A stretch of DNA of 64,000 nt, taken from Acanthopleura granulata. Its lineage: Eukaryota; Mollusca; Polyplacophora; Chitonida; Chitonidae. The stretch is taken from the NCBI GenBank assembly GCA_016165875.1, contig JABBOT010000080.1, forward strand, positions 9,220,172 to 9,284,171. The letters run 5' to 3'. Of this stretch, positions 49,088 through 61,091 are shown one piece after another. The position numbers and the translations under genes are program-made. Under the pieces are notes generated by a model. That model was not told where the DNA came from. It saw nothing but the letters and a program-made list of their open reading frames with translations, and ran no database searches. The first letter of the stretch is position 1. The number at the start of each line of letters is the position of its first letter.

Positions 49088-50732
49088 TTCAGTGTATCCT
49101 AGAACCACAGAGAATGTCACAGTAAGCTTACAATGATTAAATTATTTTTTGCATTTTAGCACACAGGTGCAGTATGTATTGTCAGTACATATAGTGCAGC
49201 AGTTGAATGTCAACCTGTCTGCCACAAGATATAAACCAGGTTACATTTCAAACTATTTCAAGCCATTGTGAACTCTAAAATGTTTTTGTTTCCTCCAGAA
49301 ACCTTGATCTTCGGTCATAAATTACAATGCTACAAGAACTCAGAGTACACTGCTTGACACAAACATTTTATTTCATATAATTCTAGTTAATTCAGTACGG
49401 TATTATTCTGTCATGCTTCAGTGATTTCCCCCAGACCTTTTCTCCCTGAAACGCCAACACATGCAATAAGTTTACCTAGGTGATTGTACAAGACTTCATG
49501 TAACCACACTCATGGGTTTCAAAGGTTTTATAGTAAATGAAATTAAAAATAGGAATCTTATATGGTCAATAAAATTATTTCTCACTGAGAGGTAAATCCA
49601 GTTTAGTATAATTATCTTATTTATTAAATGCTGTATTAATCAGTTCAGGCTATTAACGTTTTGGCAATTAAATTTCAGATTTCCTCTCAAGAATTTTAGG
49701 CACAAATGTTTACGTTTGGTTTGCAAATATTGCATCTCCTGCCAACATTTGTATAATTGTAACACCAAAGATTCTTTGTGAAAAAGGACAATTGCATATA
49801 TGGTAGTACATGTAGTCAATAGCACCAGCTCTTTATACCTGAAGGGTGTGCCAGGATAACAGAGGCAGTAACAGGTAAACATTACAGTCAGGACCTCTTA
49901 TTCCAGACAGCTGAAGTCAACAGAAACTGACCCTGTAGGCCATTAGTGTAATGTGCTTGTTCTAACTACATGTACCTGTGTCTGTACATATATACATGTA
50001 ATTTAAGGTTAATCAGTGCAGTTGGAGCTAGTGTTGATTTAATTAGTCCTGGACTCAAAGCACATCTACATATTCATCGGCATGTAATATTTGCTCTCTG
50101 ACGCACCTTGTTTTAAAAATGTGCGCTTAAGTTGCCACAAGTTGACCTGATAAATACTTGCACTTGCAGCACAGGTTTAATGTGGCGTTGTGTAATATGC
50201 ATGAGGATATATGCTGTATACAGTTGAATGCAAAAAGTGTACAAAAAATGGATATACATCATGTATACCATGAAGACATTTAACAAGGTAATGTCTTAAT
50301 TCAGAAAGAGGATATATCATAAAGACCAACAATGCCCACTATTCAGCCAATCCATGCCTTTGAATCGCACAATGCAACATTAGACAGGTTCATTCAATTG
50401 TAAGACTACATATCCGACAAGGGAATGCTTGCACGGCCAACTTGTGCACGTTTTCTCAAATTTCTCGAATTTCCAGTTGATGTACCAGTACTAGCTATCT
50501 GAGGGAATTTATCAAACTGTATGCATGCAAGTGTGAATCTTGAAAGTTCCAATCCAAAAAGCGTGGAAAATTTTAACAAGATTGTTATCAAAAAGCAAGT
50601 TGGTAAACGGCCTACAGTACATATATTATGCGTGTAACTCAGAGTGGGACCACACAGAACCATTAGTGGAAGCACACATGATGCACACATGATACAACAT
50701 AAATGGTGATTTGCAACCAACTCTAGGACATA

Positions 50733-50947
50733 CCTTAAATGGCCTAAAATTTCCACCACTTGCTGTACATGTTGCATGATTCTAAGAGTTCTAGTCATCA
50801 CAGAACGGCATAGTGAGGTTTGTTTGGAGGGTTGGGTGATGGCTTACTGGTAAAATGTTAGTTATTTTGAGCACCAAAAGTAATATTTTAAGAGACTTAT
50901 CTGCCTAAGAAAATTCACTTTCCTGGGCAAAATTTTAAGTCACTCAC
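50733..50947. mobile_element. MITE family A copy upstream of the LRR gene
   Basis: TTAAATGGCCTAAAATTTCC ... GGGCAAAATTTTAAGTCACT, with the shared centre 'GAGGTTTGTTTGGAGGGTTG' and 'AGCACCAAAAGTAATATTTT'. Confidence 0.7.
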
Positions 50948-51633
50948 ATACATACACGTAGACATACATCTGGCACCATATATATGTACCTACAGTCAAG
51001 TACAGCATGAACACCTTTCATCAAGGGTAGTAAAATAGTGTACCTCAGTCTGAGAGTGTCACATTGCCACCCAACCTTATAGTGGTTCTTCAAAATAAGT
51101 CTTACCAGACGCAATGAAAAGACCATCAACAGACAGACTTATTGATTTTATCAGGCATTTGAAATAAAAACTTGGCTTACCAGTCAATAGGTCACTAATA
51201 AAGATTTATGAAAGAAACTTCAGAGGTGTATATGTACGTCAAAGAATTTAATGACTGTGTAAGGGTTTACTGGCCAAGAACAGAAAGTTGTTTTAACAGT
51301 CCTGCACACATGTAATGATGTATTGAGCATTGCAGCCTGATCATTTCAAGGTCATCGTTCATTGTTTACAGCTGGTATTTGAATGTCAAACTTGACCCAT
51401 AGATCATGAAGGTCAAAATTGCATGAAAACTGGAAAAAAAATTTTGACTTGTTCACTAATAGGCTGTTGATCTGGTTTACCTCCTATAAATTAAAGCATT
51501 GATTTAATCAGAACGTTTTGCGTTTACATGTCACTTGTGCTTGGCATCGCTTCTGACATATCTACATGGATTCATTTGATTTGAATCAAATGAATGAATT
51601 TGATTTCATTACATTTTTCTTTTTTCATTGCAG

Positions 51634-51650
51634 TGAGAGGTCACCACCAG
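51634..51650 (+). other. 5' UTR part of the LRR-gene coding exon, after a splice acceptor
   Basis: TTTTTTCATTGCAG ends at 51633 and the ATG follows 17 bp later. An upstream non-coding exon is implied but was not located. Confidence 0.6.
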
Positions 51651-53492
51651 ATGTCTCTACCATGGCCAAGGACAGTTCTTCCATTGCTCCTTGTTGTTGT
51701 AACCATGTGGTATATTGGTTTTGGAGAAGAACAGACCTGCCCTTCCACTTGCCAGTGCCTCCACCAATCCATGGTCTGCAAGGGCGGTAATCTGCCAGAT
51801 GTTCTCACCAAAGTTCCAAGGCAGACGTTCTCCTTGGACATTTCTGATGCCAAGTTCGCATTCCGGTTAGAATACCAGCATTTTAATCAATGCCAAGCAA
51901 AATACACCATTCGAGACTTGTCGCTTAGAGGGAGCCAGATTAGCAGAATTGGTGACAAAGCATTCACAGCACTTGTGAACTTGCAAAAACTCAATCTGAG
52001 TCATAATTCCATTGGCGAAATGGCAAGTACAGCATTCCAAAGCCTAAATGGTTTGAGAGAGCTTGACTTCTCCTACAATAGATTGACTTCCTTCAATATG
52101 GGATTGTTAGGTTCACTTACGTATTTAAACCTTGCTCAAAACCGTCTTCGGACAATACGATCGGGATCTTTCCAGTCATTATCACGTCTAGAGACTCTCA
52201 TTTTAGACGGCAACAAGTTGTCTGCCCTTCAAGGTCACACATTCCAAGGTCTCCAAAACCTTCGTCATCTAAGCATGCAGCAGTGTGGAATTCGTCACAT
52301 TCCTAAAGACTTGTTTTTCATCACTCGCAACCTTAGGACTCTTGACCTCCAGTCCAATTTCATCAGTGTTATCCCAAATTCACAAGACTTGCGCAACTTG
52401 GCTTTCCTACAGGAACTGAATTTGGATAACAATAGAGTAACAGAATTAGGGGACCTTCAGTTTGGCAGTATACCCATAGATAGTTTAAGTCTTTCACATA
52501 ACCAAATCCACAAAGTGCCTGCGAATACGTTTAAATACTTCAACGCCAAGTACGTAGATCTCTCTTTTAATCGTATAAATTGGCTACCTCCACGGACGTT
52601 TCAGCCACTGGCACCAGAGATGACTCATCTGAACTTGGCAGGGAATACATTATCAGACATTCCAAATGGAGTTTTTCATAGTTTGTATCGATTAGAACAT
52701 TTAAATCTATCGCGATGCAACATCGTCTCTCTACCAACTTATGATTTTGCCTCTTTGCAACAGTTACGTGTTTTGGACATCTCACAGAACAGGTTGCAAA
52801 ATCTCTCTTGGGAAGTGACCAATCGAATGAGATCTTTGGCTTTAGTTAATATTCAAGGAAATCCATGGCATTGTGACTGTTACATTCAGCCCTTGCGTGA
52901 CTGGCTGAACGATTATTCAAATCGGCAGAAAATGGCATGTTCTCAAATGGGAGACGCAAATGGCGGTTACACCGGTGTTAACTGCTGGGAACAGAGATGC
53001 AATAGTCCAGAAGAGTTGCAAGAGTTACCCATACGGCGTCTGGCTGATCAGCAGGTGGCGCTCTGCGCGACGTCAGTACCATCGGCCGGATTATCCATTG
53101 ACAATATCGTTATCATGGTCAGTGTGATAATCGTCATGGTGTGTGCCTCAATATCCGCTATCGTTATCATGTGGAAAAAGAAGTGTTTCAAGAAAATTTT
53201 CAAACACAAAGTGAAAAATGCGAAGCAACCACCCTATCAACCATACACATGTGACCAAGCCTCTGTCGACCTCGGATCCATCAACGAATCAGATCGAGGC
53301 TTCCCACTTCGGACTTACATGCAAGCCCTGGAGGCCATGAACGGTCAGTTTTACGACATCACCCCTACGGACTCTAATCCCCGCAGTTCTGACCAGCACA
53401 ATGGTGGCAGTGATTTTGCCGTGGAAACCCAGTCCCGCACATGCTCCTCACTTCCGTCCACCATTGTTGTGGGCAGAGAGTCTGCAGTCTAG
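51651..53492 (+). CDS. Leucine-rich repeat type I transmembrane protein, 613 aa, single coding exon
   Basis: I start at the ATG after a splice acceptor. The longer open frame from 51594 reaches back through the polypyrimidine tract, and starting here gives a clean signal peptide (about 1-25, core VLPLLLVVVTMW). Then come LRRNT with C30-x3-C-x-C (30-56), about 13 repeats of LxxLxLxxN type (88-403), LRRCT with NPWHCDCYIQPLRDWL (404-472), one membrane helix (about 484-508) bounded by KKKCFKKIFKHK, and a 100-residue cytoplasmic tail. The tail ends E-S-A-V, a class I PDZ-ligand-like end. The layout is that of cell-surface LRR receptors and adhesion proteins (LRRTM, LINGO, chaoptin-like), but there is no Ig, FN3 or TIR domain. 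I could not assign an orthologue. A recognition or adhesion role is inferred from architecture. Confidence 0.9.
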   Translation: MSLPWPRTVLPLLLVVVTMWYIGFGEEQTCPSTCQCLHQSMVCKGGNLPDVLTKVPRQTFSLDISDAKFAFRLEYQHFNQCQAKYTIRDLSLRGSQISRIGDKAFTALVNLQKLNLSHNSIGEMASTAFQSLNGLRELDFSYNRLTSFNMGLLGSLTYLNLAQNRLRTIRSGSFQSLSRLETLILDGNKLSALQGHTFQGLQNLRHLSMQQCGIRHIPKDLFFITRNLRTLDLQSNFISVIPNSQDLRNLAFLQELNLDNNRVTELGDLQFGSIPIDSLSLSHNQIHKVPANTFKYFNAKYVDLSFNRINWLPPRTFQPLAPEMTHLNLAGNTLSDIPNGVFHSLYRLEHLNLSRCNIVSLPTYDFASLQQLRVLDISQNRLQNLSWEVTNRMRSLALVNIQGNPWHCDCYIQPLRDWLNDYSNRQKMACSQMGDANGGYTGVNCWEQRCNSPEELQELPIRRLADQQVALCATSVPSAGLSIDNIVIMVSVIIVMVCASISAIVIMWKKKCFKKIFKHKVKNAKQPPYQPYTCDQASVDLGSINESDRGFPLRTYMQALEAMNGQFYDITPTDSNPRSSDQHNGGSDFAVETQSRTCSSLPSTIVVGRESAV

Positions 53493-54575
53493 TCATGTAA
53501 TCATTTTATAGCATCCATACCTTCATGATATTAAGCCACAAATCAAAACTGTTACTTCATTATGAACAATTTAGAAGATGTCCAGTGACAAATATATATT
53601 TGGAGAAAAAAGGCAAAACATAACAGTACATGTATATACCAGAAGTTTTTTTGTTTTTTTTTTTATCTATAAAAACAAAGCATACAGTAAATCGCGTATG
53701 ATTCAATGGGATTTTTCACAAAGCGATGCCCCTGCTGTGATATGAAGTTGGCTAAATATCATGTCATCACTTAAAAAATGTTTATTGTGGGTTGACCTCC
53801 CCCCCCCCCCGCCGATGAGCGCTCTATTTATTGGGCTTCAGATGCAATTCCTTTCTTTCTCTTCATCAGTGTCACTTTCTGCCAAACCCACATCTATTTC
53901 TTTCACAAGAAAAACATATTTCCCCACCATCCGACCCTATTTTTAGTAATAAGGTTGTCTTATCCACAACATATAATTTTTAAGTATGGCCTCAAGTGAA
54001 ATTTTATGACATTTACAGTAACCCGTATAATTTCAAATTATTTTTTTTAGCAACTATTCACTGTTTTGTGCTCTAATTCACACAGCATGGGCATTTATAG
54101 TGGTTGAAAAATTCCATGAAATTGTAGGTGATATAGTGCATGCATCAAAGCCAGTATCTACATGTATACCATGCTTGAAAACCAATTTTCACAATATTAT
54201 AACAGAAAATTTTTCCTCACTAGACAGAGAAAAGAAAGCCATTATACCTACCATAATCCAAATATCTAGACAGCTAGACAAACCAAAACTGCAATGCCAC
54301 TGTTTAACTGTACCATTTTATGATATCCATTCTCATACTAATATTTCATATAGACATTTGTCTGTTTATATATACATGTATATACATTGTAGGGGTGGGG
54401 GGGGGGACAGGATGACTAAGCTGCAATATCTCAAAAGGATAATCAAGAAGGCCTTTAAATGCCAAAAGCAGGGATTTACTGTAAACTGATGCACTGGGAT
54501 ACAGATTATGAAAAGAAATCTTTATTAAAGACAGTCTGCAAAGCTTTCCTAATAAAAACATTGCACTATATTAAA
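53493..54575 (+). other. Probable 3' UTR of the LRR gene
   Basis: First AATAAA after the stop is at 54551-54556, which would give a UTR of about 1.1 kb. It includes a MITE family A fragment near 53960-54022 and C-run and G-run tracts at 53799 and 54392. Confidence 0.4.
54551..54556 (+). terminator. Candidate poly(A) signal AATAAA for the LRR gene
   Basis: First canonical hexamer downstream of the stop codon on this strand. Confidence 0.35.
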
Positions 54576-54644
54576 ACAGATATTGTACGTTTCGTCAGAG
54601 AATACGGACACAAAATTTTTCTGTCCTTTTCACTTCGCCTGGTG

Positions 54645-54805
54645 TGACGTCAAACACACTAACATGTGACGTCTCTAATAACTGACGTGTACCCACAAAT
54701 GACACCGCCCATTCAAACACCCGACGCCATCTCTATATTTATTGCCTGACACCACATCACATCTGCCTGATTCGACGTCATATAAAGAACATCGTCACGT
54801 CACAT
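54645..54805 (+). promoter_or_regulatory. Cluster of CRE-like TGACGT sites with a TATA box
   Basis: TGACGTCA at 54645, TGACGTCT at 54666, TGACGTGT at 54683, CGACGTCA at 54773 and CACGTCAC near 54797 fall within 160 bp. TATAAA at 54781-54786 directly follows the fourth. A good Kozak ATG (AACCATGGCA) lies at 54895, but its frame closes after 12 codons unless it splices. No gene is recognised downstream. Confidence 0.4.
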
Positions 54806-56603
54806 CAGGAAAATTTCACTGACACAGCCGAAGACTTTGTTTTTTGAAGGAATCTTGAATTACTTGGGTTAAATAGCGTTATTCATTTTGAACCATGGCA
54901 TTAGGTTTGTTCAGTTGGATTTCTTTCATATAACTTTACTGTTTCTACATATTCTGTATTCTTACCAGAGTAATGCAGTTAATGCAGTTATGGCTAATGG
55001 CGAAGGCTGCATATTTTGTTACTAGTTTGAAGTACATGTGGCAGGATCATTAAGTGATGTATAATTTGTTAAAACTAAACTGGCATTCCACAAGGTGAAC
55101 AATACTTTCACAGTCTTTATACACCAAACCAACTCGATAAAAACATGTTAAACAAAAAAACAGTCACAACTGTGGAGTAAATATTAACAATTTACATGTA
55201 GGACACTGAGTGAGGCACATGCATTCTCCTCTCATACTCGGAACTTTGTTATGTTTAAGTAACAAATATAATCCAGAACCGCCCTCTTTCATCGATGTAT
55301 TTGAAACATGGAACTGTTTCATACAAATTCAAAGCTACAGTCAGAAAGTGTATGGATTGTTACTAGCAAAATCAAAATCTAGGAAAATGCTTTGAGTTTT
55401 GGCCGAATGCGTTTTACCAGCATAACTTTATGTCTTTTAACATAAATTATTAACAATCCCTATGTTTGTTTTGTTTTCTTCTTTCGACAAAAGCGATTAA
55501 GGCATCCGAGGAAAGGTCAGAATTTGACCCTGAACTTTACTATAAAAATCATGTTTTCCTCTTCCCGCCATTGCTACACGATGGACCTATGTGACAAAAT
55601 TCTCCAAGATATAGACTGTTTTCAGGCTGAGACATGTAAGCCTGACCTTTAATCATTAGCCAGGCACTAGATGCCTGTCATTCTGTGTTATTTATCATGT
55701 TCATATCCATTACAGCCTCCCAAAAATCACTGCATTTCTCTCTACATTACCTCACAACACATGTACACGCTTGGCCAACATATTTAAAGGTAAGGTGGTC
55801 GGAACGTGGAAATATGTAGTCTATATTTGCACTCTTAAAACTCTTTTTTACAGCAGTGAATCGTGTTTTTGTTTCCCCAAACTAGCAATTTCACAGCATA
55901 ATACTTTCATACGATCAACAGTTGAACCCAACTCATATCTCCATTTGAAATTTTTCAAGCCTACTCAAGCATTGAGAACAGTGTCAGCATGACTGATTCT
56001 TGTTCTGACCAACAGAGTTTACCTGTTGAAGTCTTCAAAGCAAATCCTATTGTGCCTGTCAAACTGAAGCATCCTAACATGTAGAAGAGGCACAAAAGGT
56101 TTCCTAATTGTTTTCTCGGTGAAAGAGCATATATTAAATGTAAAAGTGGTCAAACAATTGCAGATCACATTAATTAAGATATGCTAACCCGATGATGTAC
56201 CTGACCATGGCAACAATGATGATTTTCCTTCATCCACTTTTTGACAAAGGCTGGAATTGTCCAAAATGTCATAACTGGAGATACACCCTAATTCTACATG
56301 TAGCATCTACAATTTTATTTTTCTACAGTACCTTGTGGCCATATACATGCATGTGCATATAGATACTAACTTCTCTTAATGAGCATGTACATGTACCCGT
56401 CTCGTTAGATACATTACACGTAAGTTCAGTATTTTTGGAAGATAATGGTAACTAATCCATCAGGAGTTGTAACAATACATGTGGAAATCAACTGCTTTAA
56501 TTCAACTGTCAGCTATTCCTGATATTAGTCTTAAACAAAAATATGCGCTGTATTCCCAATTCTGAATTCATTACCATTCCAACGTCTTTGATTATGCACT
56601 ATG

Positions 56604-56745
56604 TTCTTAGGTGTCTCCATGGATTATGTTCCTAGTTATTTTGTATGGATTATGTTCCCAACTGTCTGTATGCATTATGTTCCCAACTGTCTGTATGCAT
56701 TATGTTCCCGACAGTGTGTATGCATAAATTATGTCCACAACTGTC
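56604..56745. repeat. Tandem repeat, about 25 bp x 5
   Basis: Units like 'CTGTATGCATTATGTTCCCA' plus ACTGT recur five or six times with small gaps. Confidence 0.75.
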
Positions 56746-57869
56746 TACTTCTGAACATAGCCACTAAATGTACTCTGTATAGTCTGTGATCCCAACACTG
56801 AAATAAATGTATACGGATCCAAAACTACCCAAACTATACATGCACTGTGTTGCCAAAGCATCATCATGTGATAACCATCGCATGTACTAGTGTGCTTTCA
56901 TATTATATGAATCATAATATGTTTGAAATTTTGCCAAAGTGGCGTTATTAAAGCCATAATGATTCATACATGGTACATGTACGTATGCTGGAAGAGCTTA
57001 GCATTAATGCCTGTCCTATACATTATCTTCCATCTCCGTCTACTTTATGTAGCCTGGAATCTGTCTCATAGTTTAAATTGCTCTCTTGGAATCTATTACC
57101 GTGCATTTGCATTATTGTTATATTTCTTTACACATTATATTTGTCACAACCCTCTTCACACAATGGAAAAAGAATTAAACCTGCCTAAAGTTTTAATAAA
57201 GCGAATTGAATCCTAAGATGAGTCTAGCTAATCATGGTTTCCCAGTTTAACTCTGTAGTGCCCCTTCAAAGGTTAACAACTGAATGAGTTTACAGTCCCT
57301 ATCTGTTAAACACTCTCATGACCCTAGGGAAAAGTCATGCTGGTGTTAATTTCATTGTACTTTTTAAACTGGCTTAATTTTAACTGTTTCAATATGGTAT
57401 AAATTTATCAAGGTTACTGTCAAGATTTTTTCCCATCAGCATAATCCTTTACTGTCAACTCAGACAGCTGCAGCAGAAAAACCCTTAAATTTTCAGCCAA
57501 TCAAATAATCATAGTCAAAACAGAATCCGGTGTCACAGTGTCAACAGAAATAATCGAATGATTCATAGTTTAGTTCTTATACAAAATCTTCCAATGTATT
57601 TTTTTTAAGATTTGTTTGAAAGGAACTGCATCTCAAGTTATATTGAGCTTGTATGAACTCTATATTGCAAGAGTTTTTGTACTGTATGATAGCAAACAAA
57701 GCTGTTTTATTACTCTTTTGTATCTTTATACATATATACTACTAATAAATATTTGTTATTGCATGTATAAATAAATGCATTTTTTTTTTACATTCATTGC
57801 ATATTTGTTTTCTACTGATTTACATGTACAATGGCATGTATAAAGTTTTCCAGGTAGCACATTGTATCT

Positions 57870-58345
57870 GGATGTAACAAGGTAGAATCTACTGGCTACC
57901 TACAGTGCACCTGTACATCCAACCAAGGGGAATTTGTTTGGGCAGGATTTAATTCTGTTGTCATGTCAAGATTGTAAAAGTGGAGTTTGAATGTAATCAG
58001 GTAGAATGTATTCAGGCTACCTACATCCTGGCCCACAGATATTTCTCTGAGCTAGGATTCATTTCTCTTGTCATAAAGACATGACATGCTTACAAAAGAA
58101 GGGGGTAAATGTACAGTAACAAGGTGGAATATACTGGCTACCTATATACTGGCAGAGGGAAATTTCTCTATGGTGGAATGTACTGGCTACCTACATACTG
58201 GCAGAGGGAAATTTCTCTATCGTGGAATATACTGGCTACCTACATACTGGCAAAGAGAGATTTCTCCGTGGTAGGATTCACTTCTAATGTCATAAGGACA
58301 TGACAGGATTATAAAAGTGGGGGTGAATGTAACAATGTAGAGCAT
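57870..58345. repeat. Nested tandem repeat: about 120-bp units, one with an inner 49-bp x 3 array
   Basis: Four larger units begin AATGTAAC(A)AGGTAGAAT-like and end 'TTGTCAT..AGACATGACA'. Inside the third, the 49-bp block 'GTGGAATATACTGGCTACCT...TTTCTCTAT' is repeated at 58123, 58172 and 58221. Short open frames here simply reflect the repeat. Confidence 0.8.
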
Positions 58346-58600
58346 ATAGGCCCTTGGCAATTCTGCTTTGCCTAGTGGTGAAAGAAGTGCTGGCTGTGGT
58401 CCTCAAGATGAAAGATTGCTGGTTCAACCCTCACCATGGTTGATCCATCACATGTCTACTGTGATGTAAACACATTTACATGTGTTTACAAATGTTAATT
58501 TGGTTTCCTCCGCCCATAAACCCAATCTCAGGTGTGACAAATTGCTGAGGGCTGGCTGAGAATAATTTCTAAATAGGACCGCTAATGTTAGTCCTCTGGC
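58345..58600 (+). mobile_element. Probable tRNA-derived SINE (B box GGTTCAACCCT)
   Basis: 'GCCTAGTGGTGAAAGAAGTG' and GGTTCAACCCTCACC resemble A and B boxes. The sequence continues with 'GTTTCCTCCGCCCATAAACC', a phrase partly echoed at 58700-58740. Confidence 0.4.
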
Positions 58601-59064
58601 CCATGACCAGTGAAGATGCAGCTTTAGATCTCTCTCCAAATGGCTTAGTTATGGCTGTAGGAGGTTTGTTGGATACCTGGCAATGTGTGGAACGTGGTTT
58701 CGCTTCAAGTTTCCTCCACCCATACATGTAAACCTGACCACCTTCATAGACATGAAGTCTTAAAATCAGCCTAAAAACAACAAATAAGTGCAAATAACTG
58801 CCTTTACAGGAAAATGATTCTATTGAAACAATAATGCAAGTTCTTCCAAATTTGGCAATGGACACTTTACGCAAAAGTTACTCTAGATGTTGAATTAATT
58901 TGGTTAAACATTGCTGGCAACATGCAGGCCCTACCCTCATTTAGGAGCCAACACTAAACCAAAAAACAAAAAAGGCAGAAATATAATCATCTGAATAATG
59001 AAAATTCAGAAAACCGCATTTTTAGGATAGAAATTCATCTTGCCATTTTAAATCAATTCACATT

Positions 59065-59160
59065 TATACATCTGATTAGCGTTTAACACCATACCAGTAT
59101 TGAAGAATTTTTCACATGAATATGAGCAGTTCCGTTTAACAGAAACCAGATTGCCCGTAG
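59065..59160 (-). mobile_element. Diverged SINE family I 3' fragment
   Basis: 'CTGATTAGCGTTTAACACCA' then 'GAAGAATTTTTCACATGAAT' matches the tail end on the complement. Confidence 0.4.
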
Positions 59161-60499
59161 CGCACCCAGCCTAACTGATAATCCTCCTTACTTAAACCCT
59201 CCAACAGGCTATACTGCTAACATGGTTAAACCCAAGAAGACCACTTCACCAACAGCAGACCAGTTTGACACCTATCAAATAAATAATTATATCAAACCCA
59301 TCTACAATATAATGTCCATGTACAAGGAGATGTCACGAATGAAAGAGATATCAAACCATAAAAGGTTGTGAACATACAACTAAATTCAACCTACAGATCA
59401 AATCTGTACAACTGTACATCGAACAACACTTGCACAAGTACATGAACAGGCCCGGTTTGCAATTATCTCGTTATCCACCACATTATTACCTAGCCTAATA
59501 TTCAACAAATTATACCTTGTCTGCTGGTAATAAACTTTCAACAGTGTGCATCTTTGAAGGAGTACGACGAATTTGTGATTTTAAGGCACAAAGGAGATAA
59601 CCCTTGAAAACTACCATGTTCAACGTGCAACCTGATAAATCTCCCTCAAATGCTTTGCAACAATCAATATCACTATACATCTTTATAAACAGATAAAGTG
59701 GCTTGTTATATACACTGTGTGTGATGCCCTCCAAGGTATAAACCCACATCAGATTGAAACACATATAGCCTATGGTACAAAGGGACTGTTCCACAATTAT
59801 AGTTCACCAAGTCAAACATTACACTGCTATTTTTCACCACTGGCCATACACTGTAAGCTAATTTCGCCATCTTTACATGAACGATGAGTGACACATGTTA
59901 AATACACATGTTGCCATGGTACATGTATGTGTTAAAGTGAGCTTTCTGCCCCATAATGTACAACATGCCAGGTAGAGTTGTTTCCCCTTGTTTCTTTGCC
60001 CATATGGGACACAGGTCCCACAGCTCACTGTTTTCATGATGGTGACAAACAGAGAGGGGAGGATGTTATTCTTTTATCATTACAAGTTTATGCGAATGTG
60101 GTAATACACATATGCCTTGCCCATAGCCCTGAACTGAAAATATTAACCTCATATCCAGTTCTCTGTCTCTTCCAACATGATAGGTGATAAAATCAACAAG
60201 GAATATCAGCCGACATATGTCTGTACTGAATTTACCATCTTATCACCATGGCTTAAGTATAACAATAAACAACACAATACATGTGTTTCCAAACCAAAAG
60301 AACAGTATTTATTTGCCAATACGATTGTCTCCAAATAAATAGGTTTATGGTACAAGTCAGTAACAGGAATTCAGATTGATTGGTCACAAATCTGTATGTT
60401 GCTCAGTCTGCAATGATTAGCCAAGGGGATCACATGTCTCAGCAGTTTTAAAACGCTTGAGTTAAGCTGACATCGCTTGTTTTAGGCAGCAGCCCCATC

Positions 60500-60690
60500 A
60501 GCCGAATCGGCATTACCGAAGTCTCTCGAGATCACCTCGTTTTGGACGAGGCAGGGTGGGGGCTCTTGCAAACTACCATGATTTCACAGAGGTTAACAAT
60601 GTTGTTGTTTTTGTTGGGCATGAGAGCCCCTACCCTGTTCTGTCCAAAATCAGCATTATCTCGAGAGACTTCTGCAATGCCGATTCGGCT
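60500..60690. mobile_element. Fold-back element, about 75-bp imperfect inverted arms
   Basis: Arms start AGCCGAATCGGCATT and share AAGTCTCTCGAGAT, TTTTGGAC and AGGGT(G/A)GGGGCTCT blocks in reverse complement (60500-60571 against 60617-60690), with about 45 bp between. No ORF. Confidence 0.75.
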
Positions 60691-60931
60691 TATTATGCAC
60701 TACTTGCTGATCGCTAGACATTTTGGTTTATCGTAAATTCTCCACACTGTGGGAGTTTTGGGCTTTTGGACTGCCTTTATTTCAGTGTGAATCCTGCACC
60801 AAAAAACTCCACATCACAGAGATTACCGGATTCTCTTGATGGTTGACTAAACATGGTGGACTGTGGGAATTTTTGATCAAAGCAATGCTTTAAAAACAGC
60901 TGATATGGGTCTAACACAAGTGTTTTCAAAG

Positions 60932-61091
60932 TGCTGCGACATGCGATCCCCTCAGCTGATCATTGCTGATTGAGGAATATACAGATTTTAAAGGGTAGGC
61001 AGCATCTAAATATGGATAAGAAAATATCCCTTGTTTTTCAAATGGACTTCTTTTAGAGGTATCGGTGGTATACAATGTCTATTTCATTAGG
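60932..61091. repeat. 160-bp dispersed direct repeat, copy 1
   Basis: 'GCGACATGCGATCCCCTCAG' to 'TTTCATTAGG' recurs at 61266-61428 at roughly four-fifths identity by eye. No coding sense. Confidence 0.8.

Larger units (their letters stand above)
28973..51633. other. About 22.7 kb without a recognised coding exon
   Basis: Unique AT-rich sequence and the repeats listed separately. No frame longer than about 130 codons has a protein-like composition free of a repeat. It could be intergenic, or partly a long first intron of ano10 and the 5' region of the LRR gene. Confidence 0.5.

Noticed and set aside
50406..50801. 131-codon frame on the - strand
   Set aside because: Overlaps the start of a MITE family A copy and has no protein-like conservation.
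51594..51650. Upstream ATG extending the LRR protein by 19 residues
   Set aside because: The extension is encoded by the polypyrimidine tract and acceptor of an intron, and it would bury the signal peptide.
54100..54489. 129-codon frame on the + strand after the LRR gene
   Set aside because: Low-complexity composition with a poly-glycine run from a G-tract; probably 3' UTR sequence.
58086..58303. Two overlapping + strand frames with repeated peptide blocks
   Set aside because: The peptide repeats mirror the 49-bp DNA repeat read in two frames at once, so neither is likely coding.
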